The notes beneath the pieces were generated by a model. That model was given only the letters and a program-made list of their open reading frames with translations. It was not told the DNA's origin and did not search any database. From Limnocylindrus sp040397235 (GTDB lineage: Bacteria; Chloroflexota; Limnocylindria; Limnocylindrales; Limnocylindraceae): a stretch of 64,000 nt of DNA. Numbering within the stretch: position 1 is the first letter of the stretch; every line of letters starts with the position of its first letter. Location of the stretch: positions 93,531-157,530 of the forward strand of contig JBBAWH010000004.1 in NCBI GenBank assembly GCA_040397235.1, read 5' to 3'. The translations under genes were made by a program, and so were the position numbers. This document shows positions 33,653 through 42,485 of the stretch, piece by piece.

Positions 33653-35029
33653 ATGAACGTTCTGGTAGTCGGTACTGGCACGGTTGGCGAGGCAATCGCC
33701 CACCTCATCAAAGGAAAGAAGTGGCTCGGCACCCTCACCCTTGCGGACTACTCCCTCGACCGTGCACGCACGGTCGCCGATGCGGTCGGCGCTGGGTACA
33801 AGGTTGCCCAGGTTGACGCGGGGAACGCGGCGCAGCTGAAGGAGCTCATCGCGAGCTCCAAGGCAGACCTCGTCTTGAACGCCGTTGACCCTCGCTTCGT
33901 TCCTGCAGTGTTCGACGCCGCCCTTGAGGCTGGCGTGCACTACATCGACATGGCGACGAGCCTCTCGGTCCCTGATGTGCAGAACCCATTCACCGTTCCA
34001 GGGGTGATGCTCGGCGCGTATCAAGAGGAGCGCAAGAAGCTCTGGGAGGACCGCGGCAAGTTGGCGCTCATCGGCATGGGGATGGACCCGGGCCTCTCCA
34101 ACATCTTTGCCGCCTACGCCAAGAAGTGGACCTTCGACGACATCTCTGCGGTGCACGTGCGAGACGGTGGCGACCTGCGCATTGAGGGCTACCCGTTTGC
34201 GACGGTCTTCAGCCTCTGGACCGTCATCGAGGAGTGCCTGAACCCGCCGATCGTTTGGCGTAACGGCAAGATTGAGGTGCGCGAGCCGTTCAGCGAGCCG
34301 GAGGACTTCGTCTTCCCTGAAGGGGTTGGCCCCGTGATGTGCGTGAACGTCGAGCATGAAGAGATCGTGCAGCTGCCGCGCAGCATGAAGGCCGATGTGA
34401 TCACCTTCAAGTACGCGCTCGGCGCCGACTTCATCGAGACGCTGCAGCTGCTGCATCGGCTCGGGCTCGACGGCAAGAACCCAATTAACGTGAAGGGCGT
34501 CCAAGTTGCACCGCGCGACGTGATCGCCGCCCTCTCGCCTGACCCATCAACGCTCGGTAAGAGCATGATCGGTCGTGCGATCGTTGGAACGTTAGTCAGC
34601 GGCACAAAGGATGGCCGCCCGCGCGAAACGTTCCACTATCAGGTGTGCGATGCCGCGGAGACGATGGGTCGATACAACCTGCAGCCAGTCGCCTGGCAGA
34701 CGGGTGTCATGCCCATCATGGCCATGGAGCTGATCGCCGAGGGCGTCTGGGGTGGCGCGGGGGTCAAGTCGCCCGACATGATGGATCCAGATCCATTCCT
34801 CGACATCTGCGAGGACTACGACGTAACGGTCAAGCTCGAACATCGGCTCCCCGGCCGCTCGATCCTGCCTGCAACGGAGCAGCCGCCAGTTGGCGCAAAG
34901 TCGGTCACGGTGAAGGGCTCGTCGAGCCCAGCCGATACGGCCTACTCGGCGGCAGCAACCGCAGCGCTCTCCGCACCAGTCTCGTACCCCGAGACCGATG
35001 CCGAGCGACAGGGGCGCGGCGGGCGCTAG
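33653..35029 (+). CDS. saccharopine dehydrogenase-like NAD(P) oxidoreductase
   Basis: A 458-residue protein with an N-terminal Rossmann fold (MNVLVVGTGTVGEAIAHLI, then ADYSLDRA) and a saccharopine-dehydrogenase-type C-terminal domain (IGMGMDPGLSNIFAAYA, then VRDGGDL). Relatives include saccharopine, carboxynorspermidine and lysine-ketoglutarate reductases. Which reaction applies cannot be told; no lysine or polyamine gene is adjacent. The last 55 residues are Ala/Ser/Pro-rich and look disordered. It is followed on the same strand by glucan genes with their own -10 box. Confidence 0.75.
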   Translation: MNVLVVGTGTVGEAIAHLIKGKKWLGTLTLADYSLDRARTVADAVGAGYKVAQVDAGNAAQLKELIASSKADLVLNAVDPRFVPAVFDAALEAGVHYIDMATSLSVPDVQNPFTVPGVMLGAYQEERKKLWEDRGKLALIGMGMDPGLSNIFAAYAKKWTFDDISAVHVRDGGDLRIEGYPFATVFSLWTVIEECLNPPIVWRNGKIEVREPFSEPEDFVFPEGVGPVMCVNVEHEEIVQLPRSMKADVITFKYALGADFIETLQLLHRLGLDGKNPINVKGVQVAPRDVIAALSPDPSTLGKSMIGRAIVGTLVSGTKDGRPRETFHYQVCDAAETMGRYNLQPVAWQTGVMPIMAMELIAEGVWGGAGVKSPDMMDPDPFLDICEDYDVTVKLEHRLPGRSILPATEQPPVGAKSVTVKGSSSPADTAYSAAATAALSAPVSYPETDAERQGRGGR

Positions 35030-35032
35030 AAT
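35027..35032 (+). promoter_or_regulatory. -10 hexamer TAGAAT for the glucan phosphorylase gene
   Basis: TAGAAT overlaps the upstream stop codon and is followed by 6 bases and an in-frame GTG at 35039. Either that GTG is a leaderless start or it is just the transcript start, with translation from the ATG at 35093. Confidence 0.45.
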
Positions 35033-35092
35033 CCGCCCGTGCCACGAGCCGTCGTACGGCGGAGTGGCCAGTTGGGGGGAGGATACGAACTG

Positions 35093-37273
35093 ATGACGAG
35101 CTCCGTCGTGCTGCGCACGCTACCGACACCTGATTCGTTCCGCGTCCCACCTCGCCTCGAGGGGCTGCGCCGCGTCTCGTACAACCTCTGGTGGTCGTGG
35201 CACCCTGAGGCTCGCGCCCTCTTCCGCCGCATTCATCCCGAGCGCTGGATCGCTACGCGTAACCCCGTTGCGATCTGCTCTGGCCCAATTGACTGGGAGC
35301 CGCTCCTTGAGGATCCAAAGTTCCTGACCCAGGTCGACGAGGTCGTTGCTGCGTTCGACAACTACATGGCCGGCGGCAGCGACCACTGGTTCCCTCGCGC
35401 ACACGGTGCCGACCTCACCAACCCGATCGCCTACTTCTGTGCCGAGTTCGGCTGGCACGAGAGCCTCACCCTCTACTCCGGCGGCCTCGGCGTCTTGGCC
35501 GGCGACCATATGAAGGCCGCCTCAGATATGGCGCTCCCACTCGTCGGCGTCGGACTCCTCTATCGCCGCGGATACTTCCGCCAAGCCATCGATGCCGATG
35601 GGCATCAGGAGCACGCCTACCCAGAGATTGACCTCTCGCTGTTGCCCCTCGTCCGCGCCGCAGGTCCGACCGGCGAGCAGCTCGTTATCTCGATTCCGCT
35701 CGGCGACCGCCGAGTTTCGGCGGCGGTATGGGTTGCACAGATCGGTCGCGTGCCTGTTCTGCTCCTCGATACAGACATCAGCGCCAACAGCGAATCTGAC
35801 CGACCAATCACCCACATCTTGTACGTGCGTGGCCGGGAGATGCGCCTGCACCAGGAGATGGTGCTCGGCGTCGGCGGCATTCGCGCCCTGCGCGCCCTCG
35901 GCGTCGCCCCGTCGGTCTATCACCTGAACGAAGGCCACTCGGCCCTGAACCTCGTGGAGCGCACACGCGAGTTCGTCGCCGCGGGCGAGACGCTTGATAG
36001 CGCGCTTGATCACGTCAAGCGTCACACCGTCTTCACCATTCACACCCCGGTCTCGGCAGGGAATGAGAAGTTCGCCGTTGACCTGGTGCGCCGCGTGGTG
36101 GGGCCACTCTGTGACGGCACCGGTGAGGCCGACGCCGGCGGCGTACCGCTGCAGCGCATGCTTGATCTCGCCGTTGGCGCTGAGGGTGATCGTGGTGCCT
36201 TTGATTTGACCGCCCTCTCACTTCGACTGAGCGTTGGCGCGAACGCCGTGAGCAAGCTACACGCAGAGACGGCCAACGCCACCTGGTCACCGGTCATCAC
36301 CAACAAGATCCTTGGGATCACCAATGGGGTGCACATGCCGACCTGGGTGGGGCGCGAGACGCGCGTCGTCTATGAGCAGTTCCTGAACGCCGACCTCGAT
36401 CGACTCGACACCGATGGACCAGAGGCGGCAGGCTTCTGGGAGCGCCTCGGGGGCGTTGATGCGCGCGCCTGGTGGGACGCCCACGCTCGGCAGAAGGTGG
36501 CACTCGGAGAGTTCTTGCGTGACTCCATCCGCCGACAGCTCGGGCGACACGGTGACTCGCCCGACGCACTTCGCGAGGCTGACACCTTCTTTGACCCCAA
36601 CGTTATGACGATCGGCTTCGCTCGCCGCTTCGCCACCTACAAGCGCGCTAATCTTCTCTTCACCGATATTGAGCGTCTCACCCGCATCTTGAGCAACAGT
36701 GACCGGCCGGTGCAGATTGTCTTCGCCGGAAAGGCGCACCCGGCTGATCGCGCCGGCCAAGAGGTGATTCGCGACATCTGGGAGAAGAGCCGCGCCGACG
36801 CCTTCCGTGGGCGCATCTTTGTTATGGAGGATTACGACATGCGCACGACGCGCTATCTCGTCGCCGGCTGCGACGTGTGGCTCAACACGCCGCGTCGACC
36901 GCTTGAGGCGTCGGGCACCTCTGGAATGAAGGCCTCCGCCAATGGCGCCGTGAATGTCTCGATCCTTGATGGCTGGTGGGACGAGGGGTACACGGGCAGC
37001 AACGGCTTTGCGATCGGCGACACCTCCATCAACCCGGATGACGCGGCACAAGACGCGGCTGACGCCGAGAGCCTCTACCGCATCCTGGAGAACGAGGTCG
37101 TACCGCGCTACTACGATCGCAGCGCCGATGGCCTCCCCGCCGCTTGGCTCGACCTGGCGCGTGCATCAATCGGCAGCACCCTTTGGCGCTTCAGCACCAC
37201 CCGCATGCTCCACGAGTACTGCGAGCGGCTCTACCTCCCCGCCGCCGCCCCACAAACGGGGTCCCACCGCTAA
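35093..37273 (+). CDS. glgP: alpha-glucan phosphorylase
   Basis: A 726-residue GT35 enzyme of the short archaeal/thermophile type that releases glucose-1-phosphate from glycogen or maltodextrin. LRRVSYNLWWSWHPEA marks the N-terminus; VYHLNEGHSA, TNGVHMPTWVG, FARRFATYKRANLLF and the PLP-Lys region RPLEASGTSGMKASANG are conserved. The ATG at 35093 follows GGGGGAGG. A GTG at 35039 would add 18 residues and has a -10 box spaced as for leaderless starts, so it remains an alternative. It forms a glycogen-use pair with the GH57 gene 9 bases downstream. Confidence 0.9.
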   Translation: MTSSVVLRTLPTPDSFRVPPRLEGLRRVSYNLWWSWHPEARALFRRIHPERWIATRNPVAICSGPIDWEPLLEDPKFLTQVDEVVAAFDNYMAGGSDHWFPRAHGADLTNPIAYFCAEFGWHESLTLYSGGLGVLAGDHMKAASDMALPLVGVGLLYRRGYFRQAIDADGHQEHAYPEIDLSLLPLVRAAGPTGEQLVISIPLGDRRVSAAVWVAQIGRVPVLLLDTDISANSESDRPITHILYVRGREMRLHQEMVLGVGGIRALRALGVAPSVYHLNEGHSALNLVERTREFVAAGETLDSALDHVKRHTVFTIHTPVSAGNEKFAVDLVRRVVGPLCDGTGEADAGGVPLQRMLDLAVGAEGDRGAFDLTALSLRLSVGANAVSKLHAETANATWSPVITNKILGITNGVHMPTWVGRETRVVYEQFLNADLDRLDTDGPEAAGFWERLGGVDARAWWDAHARQKVALGEFLRDSIRRQLGRHGDSPDALREADTFFDPNVMTIGFARRFATYKRANLLFTDIERLTRILSNSDRPVQIVFAGKAHPADRAGQEVIRDIWEKSRADAFRGRIFVMEDYDMRTTRYLVAGCDVWLNTPRRPLEASGTSGMKASANGAVNVSILDGWWDEGYTGSNGFAIGDTSINPDDAAQDAADAESLYRILENEVVPRYYDRSADGLPAAWLDLARASIGSTLWRFSTTRMLHEYCERLYLPAAAPQTGSHR

Positions 37274-37276
37274 CCT
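37271..37276 (+). promoter_or_regulatory. -10 hexamer TAACCT for the GH57 gene
   Basis: TAACCT shares its TAA with the glgP stop codon and is followed by CTCCCC and the ATG at 37283, a 6-base spacer. Confidence 0.4.
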
Positions 37277-37282
37277 CTCCCC

Positions 37283-39475
37283 ATGAGTAGCAGTGGCGCA
37301 CCCCGTCGGATCTCGCTCGCGCTCACCCTGCACAACCACCAGCCGGTCGGCAACTTCGGCTGGGTCTTTGATGAGATCTACGAGAAGGCCTACCTGCCGA
37401 TGATCAAGGCGCTGGAGCGCCACCCGAAGGTGCGACTCTCACTGCACTACACCGGACCGCTGCTCGAGTGGTTTGCCGCCGCGCATCCAGACTTCCTTGC
37501 GCGCGTGCGCACACTTGTGGAACGCGGCCAGGTTGAGATCGTTGGTGGCGGACTCTACGAGCCGATCCTCGCCTCACTCCCCGCTGCGGATCGCGTCGCG
37601 CAGCTACGACGCATGCGCGAGCGCATTAAAGAGCTCGTCGGCGTTGCGCCGCAGGGTGCATGGCTCGCCGAGCGCGTCTGGGAGCCATCACTACCAGCGG
37701 CACTGCACGATGGCGGCTATCGCTGGACGATCCTCGACGATGCGCACTTCCGCGCCGCTGCCATCCCAGAAGATGCACTCTGGGGCGCCTACCTCACCGA
37801 AGATGAGGGGAAGCCGCTCACCGTCTTCGGCACCGAGCAGGGGCTGCGATATCGCATCCCCTTCGGCACAGTCGAGAGCGTGATTGAGTATCTGCGTGAA
37901 CACGCCACCCCCGACGGCGAGCGCATCGGCACGATGGGTGACGACGGTGAGAAGTTCGGCTCGTGGCCAACCACTTGGGATCACTGCTGGGGCGAGGGGG
38001 AATGGGTGGAGAAGTTCTTCACCGCCCTTGAGCAGAACGCTGATTGGCTGACCACCACCACGCCATCGCGTTGGCTCGATGAGCGCGGCCCGATCGGTCG
38101 CGTCTATCTGCCGACCTCGTCGTATGCCGAGATGGGCGATTGGGTGCTGCCACCAGAGGAGTCACAGGTCTTTGGGCCGACGCTGCATGCGGCACAGGAT
38201 GCGCGTAGCCCTGAGGCGCGCTATCTGCGCGGCGGCTTCTGGCGTAACTTCCAGGTGAAGTACAGCGAGATCAATGATCTGCATAAGCAGATGCTGCGCA
38301 CCAGTGCCAAGGTGGCCGCCATGCCCGCGGGGCCGGTGCGGCTAGCCGCCGAGGATCATCTGCACCGCGGCCAATCAAATGACTGCTACTGGCACGGACT
38401 CTTCGGCGGTGTGTACATCACGCACATGCGCCTCGCCACCTTCGAGCACCTCATCGCCGCCGAAGACATCGCCGACGGCACCTACCGCCGCACGAGTGCG
38501 GGCGCGGCGCTGCCAGCGCTCCTTGCCGATCTCGACCTTGATGGGGCCAGTGAGCTCCAGCTCGCCAACGCCGGTGCGCGACTGCAGATCGACCCCACCG
38601 AAGGTGGTGCGATCACCTCGTTTGACCTACGCGCCCCCCACCACGCGCTCCTGGCGGTGATGCGCCGACGCCCCGAGGCGTATCACGAGAAGCTGCGCGC
38701 ACATGCCAAAGCTGAGGCGGCCGGCACAACGGCGAACCCTGCAAGCGAGAGTGGTGGTGTGGCATCGATTCACGAAATCGTCTCCGTGAAAGAGCCAGGT
38801 CTGGCGGCAAAGCTGCAGTACGACGACTACGAACGCCGCTCCGCCCTACTGCGCCTCTACCCTGCTGGTACGAGCGGTCGCGCGATCGCCGACGGCGCCG
38901 CCAAGGCGATCTGCACCCTTGTCTCAACACCTTGGGTGCTGACGGAACATGACGATCGCAGTGCAACGCTCACCGCTACGCAGCAGATTGCTGGCACGAC
39001 CATCGCGGCGACGCGAACGATTCGGCTAGCGGGGGGTCGAATGGATCCGACCCTCGCCGTTGAGACAACGCTCGCGCACACCGGCGGCCCAGCCCTCAGC
39101 GCTGTCCTTGATGAAGAGTGGAACCTGATGCTGCTCGGTGGCGGTGGTAATCCCGCGGCGCACTGGACTGTGGCGGGGGCGCGCACTGCGCATGACGCAC
39201 CGGGCGAGGCGCAAGCCAGCGCGCCACTCAGCTCAGGGAACGACTATCTCGGCATTGCACTGACGACCACCAGTGCGCCGCAGGCGGCCGCCGCATGGGC
39301 GCCAATCGAAACGATCTCCAACTCGGAGGGTGGATTCGAGCGCGTATACCAGGGAAGCTCGTTGCACCTCGTGCGCTCCATTGAGCTTCTGCCGAACGCA
39401 GCAGTCACCGTACGCACCGAGCATGCCTGCGGCCTGAGCCGTGACATCACTGCAGAGGAGGGGCTCCCCTCCTAG
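37283..39475 (+). CDS. GH57 4-alpha-glucanotransferase/amylase-like enzyme
   Basis: A 730-residue GH57 protein with the DUF1925-DUF1926 C-terminal modules of Thermococcus-type 4-alpha-glucanotransferases. LTLHNHQPVGNFGWV is GH57 region 1; the nucleophile Glu is expected in WLAERVWEPSL and the acid Asp in TMGDDGEKFGSW. The second half, from about residue 400, is beta-rich (ELQLANAGARLQIDPTEGGAITSFDLR). It lacks a signal peptide, so it trims or rearranges intracellular glucan for the phosphorylase encoded just before it. Confidence 0.88.
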   Translation: MSSSGAPRRISLALTLHNHQPVGNFGWVFDEIYEKAYLPMIKALERHPKVRLSLHYTGPLLEWFAAAHPDFLARVRTLVERGQVEIVGGGLYEPILASLPAADRVAQLRRMRERIKELVGVAPQGAWLAERVWEPSLPAALHDGGYRWTILDDAHFRAAAIPEDALWGAYLTEDEGKPLTVFGTEQGLRYRIPFGTVESVIEYLREHATPDGERIGTMGDDGEKFGSWPTTWDHCWGEGEWVEKFFTALEQNADWLTTTTPSRWLDERGPIGRVYLPTSSYAEMGDWVLPPEESQVFGPTLHAAQDARSPEARYLRGGFWRNFQVKYSEINDLHKQMLRTSAKVAAMPAGPVRLAAEDHLHRGQSNDCYWHGLFGGVYITHMRLATFEHLIAAEDIADGTYRRTSAGAALPALLADLDLDGASELQLANAGARLQIDPTEGGAITSFDLRAPHHALLAVMRRRPEAYHEKLRAHAKAEAAGTTANPASESGGVASIHEIVSVKEPGLAAKLQYDDYERRSALLRLYPAGTSGRAIADGAAKAICTLVSTPWVLTEHDDRSATLTATQQIAGTTIAATRTIRLAGGRMDPTLAVETTLAHTGGPALSAVLDEEWNLMLLGGGGNPAAHWTVAGARTAHDAPGEAQASAPLSSGNDYLGIALTTTSAPQAAAAWAPIETISNSEGGFERVYQGSSLHLVRSIELLPNAAVTVRTEHACGLSRDITAEEGLPS

Positions 39476-39480
39476 TCGCT

Positions 39481-41271
39481 CTACTCGGCGAGGCCGAGGA
39501 GTCGCTCGAGGAGCGGGATCGGTGGCGTGCCGTGCGAGAGCACCGCGCGCAGGTGGTCCGGTCGCGAGAAGCCCGGCGTCTCCACTCGGTTCCCAGGCAG
39601 ATCCGCGCCGTCAACATGCGCAACTGGCCCACCAGCGGCACGCCGTGCGCGATCCTCAGCCTCCCAGCACCCCATTGATCCGACAAAGTAGGTCGGCAGC
39701 TGCGTAGAGATGAGACGTGCGCGCAGATACTTCGCCTTCGCCTCCGCCTCCTCTTGCCAGCTCTGGCCAACCATCAGGTCCAGCGCCCACGCCTCATCGC
39801 GGCCATCCGCGTGAATGCCTGCATCAAGTAGCGCGTTGGCGATGCAGCGGAGGTAGAACTTCCAGTGCACCAGCTCGAGCGCCAAGTCGCCATCACCGAA
39901 CCCCTCATCAATCATCACCTGCGTGACGTAGACCGCCCACCCTTCGGCAAAGACGCCAGAGCCGAAGGCGGCGCGAAGTGGGCGCGGCGTCTGATTCGCG
40001 GCGGCTAGCTGCAGGTAGTGACCTGGGATCGCCTCGTGGATCGCGAGCAGCGCCAACATCCGGTTGTTGTCTTCACGCATCTTCGACTCAACCTGTTCGG
40101 GAGTTGCATCATCGGGGGCTGGCGTCACGTAGAAGAAACTCTTCTCACCACGATCAAGTGGGCCTGGCGCATCAAGGAAGGCTCCAGCATAGGCGCGCAA
40201 GAAGAGCGGCGTCCACATGATCTCGAGCGGCTCCTTCGGTAGGTCAACGAGCCCAGTGCGCTGAATGAACGCCTCGCACCGCGCCGTCTCGGCGCGTGAC
40301 CGATCCAGCATCTCTTCGGGGGCGCAGTGATCGCCGCCAATCGCGTGCAACACCTCAGCGACGAGCGTTGAACGATCGCCGCTGAGTGCTGCGGTTGCCC
40401 GCTCCCCGAGCCACTCCGGTGCAATGCGTTGGGCGATCGAGATCATGCGCGCGCGCACCGCGGCGAACTCCTGCTCCCCCTTGGCTGCAATTGCGGCACG
40501 GTCGTGTGATCCGAAGAGGGTGTGGCGCAAGGCGCGGTCGTAGAGTGCTGCGCCGTAGCGCCCCTCGCCGGAACTCTTCGGGAGAACCTCGCGCTGCAGC
40601 CGCTCGATGAACCGATCTGTGGCGGCGATGGCCGCATCGGCTGGGCCGCGCAGCGCCTCACCGTAGGTCGTGACCCCGAGCTCAGCGAGCTCGGCGATGC
40701 CTGGTGCCTGTGCGATCGCCGTTTCGGTATGGAGGCGACTGACTGGCCGCGCTGGGAGCGTGGCTGTGCCTGCCGGCGGGAGATCTCCCCCGCGTCGCGG
40801 TGCGCCATCGTCGGCGGGCACCCGCAGTTCAGGGAGGCCGGTGAGGTCGGCAACGGCGGCATCGAGAAGGGCGGGAACCTGCGCGAGCCGGCTGGCAAGG
40901 TCGCTGGCACGACGCTCTGCCGTTCCGAAGCCGCGTGCGATGAGGGGGGAGAGCCCGCCGCCAATGACGGACACCGTGTGGAGGGCGTCCCACGCCTCAG
41001 GCTGCACCTCTTGTAGTTCGAACCGGATCGCGCGAATCGTGCCAAGGACTAGGTCGCGATCGCAGAGGTCGTCGGGGCTGAGGCTCGTCACCGGGATGGC
41101 AACCAGCCGTGCCTCTTCGCGATCGCACCAGCCCAGCCGCGCCGCGCGACCGGCGGGGCCATGCTCGCCCCACGATCCGTCGTAGTCATGGATCCCCATC
41201 CCCGTGGCCGCAACTGGGTGCAGTGCAGCGAAGCGGGCGAGGAGGCCGGCGGCGTCGAGGGCATCAATCAT
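39481..41271 (-). CDS. DUF885 family putative metallopeptidase
   Basis: A 596-residue protein of the DUF885 family. The zinc-binding motif is HEAIPGHYLQLA, with a following Glu in FAEGWAVYVTQVMIDEG, an arrangement seen in M1/M2-like gluzincins. No signal peptide is present. Peptide substrates are unknown. The ATG at 41271 lies 7 bases downstream of a minus-strand TACCCT; a TTG 42 bases further upstream would overlap the divergent gene and is less likely. Confidence 0.82.
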   Translation of the reverse strand: MIDALDAAGLLARFAALHPVAATGMGIHDYDGSWGEHGPAGRAARLGWCDREEARLVAIPVTSLSPDDLCDRDLVLGTIRAIRFELQEVQPEAWDALHTVSVIGGGLSPLIARGFGTAERRASDLASRLAQVPALLDAAVADLTGLPELRVPADDGAPRRGGDLPPAGTATLPARPVSRLHTETAIAQAPGIAELAELGVTTYGEALRGPADAAIAATDRFIERLQREVLPKSSGEGRYGAALYDRALRHTLFGSHDRAAIAAKGEQEFAAVRARMISIAQRIAPEWLGERATAALSGDRSTLVAEVLHAIGGDHCAPEEMLDRSRAETARCEAFIQRTGLVDLPKEPLEIMWTPLFLRAYAGAFLDAPGPLDRGEKSFFYVTPAPDDATPEQVESKMREDNNRMLALLAIHEAIPGHYLQLAAANQTPRPLRAAFGSGVFAEGWAVYVTQVMIDEGFGDGDLALELVHWKFYLRCIANALLDAGIHADGRDEAWALDLMVGQSWQEEAEAKAKYLRARLISTQLPTYFVGSMGCWEAEDRARRAAGGPVAHVDGADLPGNRVETPGFSRPDHLRAVLSHGTPPIPLLERLLGLAE

Positions 41272-41278
41272 CGTCGGC

Positions 41279-41288
41279 AGGGTACCAT
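41279..41288. promoter_or_regulatory. overlapping divergent -10 boxes on one GGTACC core
   Basis: Minus-strand TACCCT (41279-41284) is 7 bases from the DUF885 ATG and plus-strand TACCAT (41283-41288) is 6 bases from the next ATG. They share bases 41283-41284 of GGTACC. Two leaderless genes thus diverge from a 23-base gap. Confidence 0.5.
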
Positions 41289-41294
41289 CAGCGA

Positions 41295-41630
41295 ATGGGT
41301 GCAGAAGAGACAACCGACGCCTTCTTTGAGCTGCTGAACGCGGATGACCGCGTAGGCGCTCTCAAGCTCATGGACGAGCGCATCGAGATGCGCGTGCACG
41401 TCGCCGACAGCGTTCAACTGTTGAAGGGACACGAACGCGTTGGCGGCTGGTTCCTGCGCGCCGACAAGGGGCTGCGCATGATCCCAGGCGAAGTCAAGGA
41501 CACCGGCCATCAGGTCGAGTGCGACATCTTGGTCGTGCGACCCGGATCCAAGAGCAGCAAGATTGACGCAACGATCAAGGTCGAAGCTGGCAAGATCACC
41601 GCGATCAACTTCTCGCCGCGCGACCGCTAA
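41295..41630 (+). CDS. NTF2-like/SnoaL-like small protein
   Basis: A 111-residue protein whose pattern of an N-terminal helix pair (TTDAFFELLNADDRVGALKLMDERI) followed by beta strands fits the NTF2-like cone fold. Residues such as HVADS and KGHERVGGWF could line a pocket. No catalytic set can be named. The ATG is leaderless by -10 spacing. Members act as small isomerases, hydrolases or ligand carriers, so the role stays open. Confidence 0.6.
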   Translation: MGAEETTDAFFELLNADDRVGALKLMDERIEMRVHVADSVQLLKGHERVGGWFLRADKGLRMIPGEVKDTGHQVECDILVVRPGSKSSKIDATIKVEAGKITAINFSPRDR

Positions 41631-41642
41631 TACCCTCGCCCG

Positions 41643-42485
41643 TTACGGGCTCGGTGACGTCACCACGTCGGGAATCCCCTGCGGGATGATCAGCTCGTCA
41701 CCCGCATAGATTGTTAGAGTCTGACGATCAATGGTGGGATTCGCGCTCAAGATGGCATCAATGCTCACTTGGTGAAACGCAGCAATTTTCCCCAGCGTAT
41801 CGCCCGACTTCACGCGATAGAGCAGCGACTCTGCTGTCGGCGTTGGGGTTGGCGACGGGCTGACGTCACTGGTCGGTGAGGCGCTTGGCGAAGGTGTAGC
41901 CGTCACGCCAGCAATGAAGCCGTTCACCCCCTTCAGAATCGTCGGGATTGAGAAGAGAACTACCGCAGCAAGAACGAGCAGCGCAGCGGCGCCTCGCGTT
42001 CCCCCTGGAATCTTCGGGAGCCGCAGTGCGGCACGTGGTGCCTCGTCGTCCATGGAGCGACGCTTGTGCAGCGGAACTACACGGACGCGCTCCTCTTCGG
42101 TGGGGCTTAGCTCGTAGCGCGGCTCACCTGGCGCCGGCGCCGTTGACCAGATGCTCCCCTCGGGGAGATCCTCGTACTCGCCATCAATCTCATCGATGCC
42201 GAGCGTTGCAGCGGCGAGATCGACTGGAGCACTTGCTGCGGGGGTACCGAACGGGAGTGGCTGGGGGGCGGGGGCATCGATCGTTTGCGCAGCCTCGCGC
42301 GAGGCCCAAGCAAGAAAGATTGGGCAGGCGGTAAATGTTGGGGTGAGGCAGGTGTCACTCTGCCGCTGCAGGTTGATCGGCTCTGCGGGGCGCGTCGCGA
42401 AACAGGAGTGCGCCGCACTCGGCCCTGACGATCGCTTCGAGGAGTCTGCCCCCGTCGCAATAAAGGGGCAAACGTTGGCGCTCAT
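41643..42485 (-). CDS. LysM protein with N-terminal four-Cys motif and one membrane helix
   Basis: A 280-residue protein. Cys6, Cys28, Cys46 and Cys54 lie in a conserved-looking N-terminal block (CPFIATGADS and CLTPTFTACPIF), followed by a Pro/Ala-rich linker, a membrane helix (165-184), a Thr/Ser/Pro linker, and a LysM domain (221-268) that should bind peptidoglycan outside. I recall the four-Cys block from Chloroflexota and Actinobacteria, always on the cytoplasmic side; metal or Fe-S binding is likely but unproven. It overlaps the acyltransferase gene by 4 bases. Confidence 0.75.
   Translation of the reverse strand: MSANVCPFIATGADSSKRSSGPSAAHSCFATRPAEPINLQRQSDTCLTPTFTACPIFLAWASREAAQTIDAPAPQPLPFGTPAASAPVDLAAATLGIDEIDGEYEDLPEGSIWSTAPAPGEPRYELSPTEEERVRVVPLHKRRSMDDEAPRAALRLPKIPGGTRGAAALLVLAAVVLFSIPTILKGVNGFIAGVTATPSPSASPTSDVSPSPTPTPTAESLLYRVKSGDTLGKIAAFHQVSIDAILSANPTIDRQTLTIYAGDELIIPQGIPDVVTSPSP

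Noticed and set aside
33380..34504. 374-codon antisense frame across the saccharopine-like gene
   Set aside because: It overlaps lemA and its promoter region as well, has no motif, and follows the codon bias shadow of the real gene.
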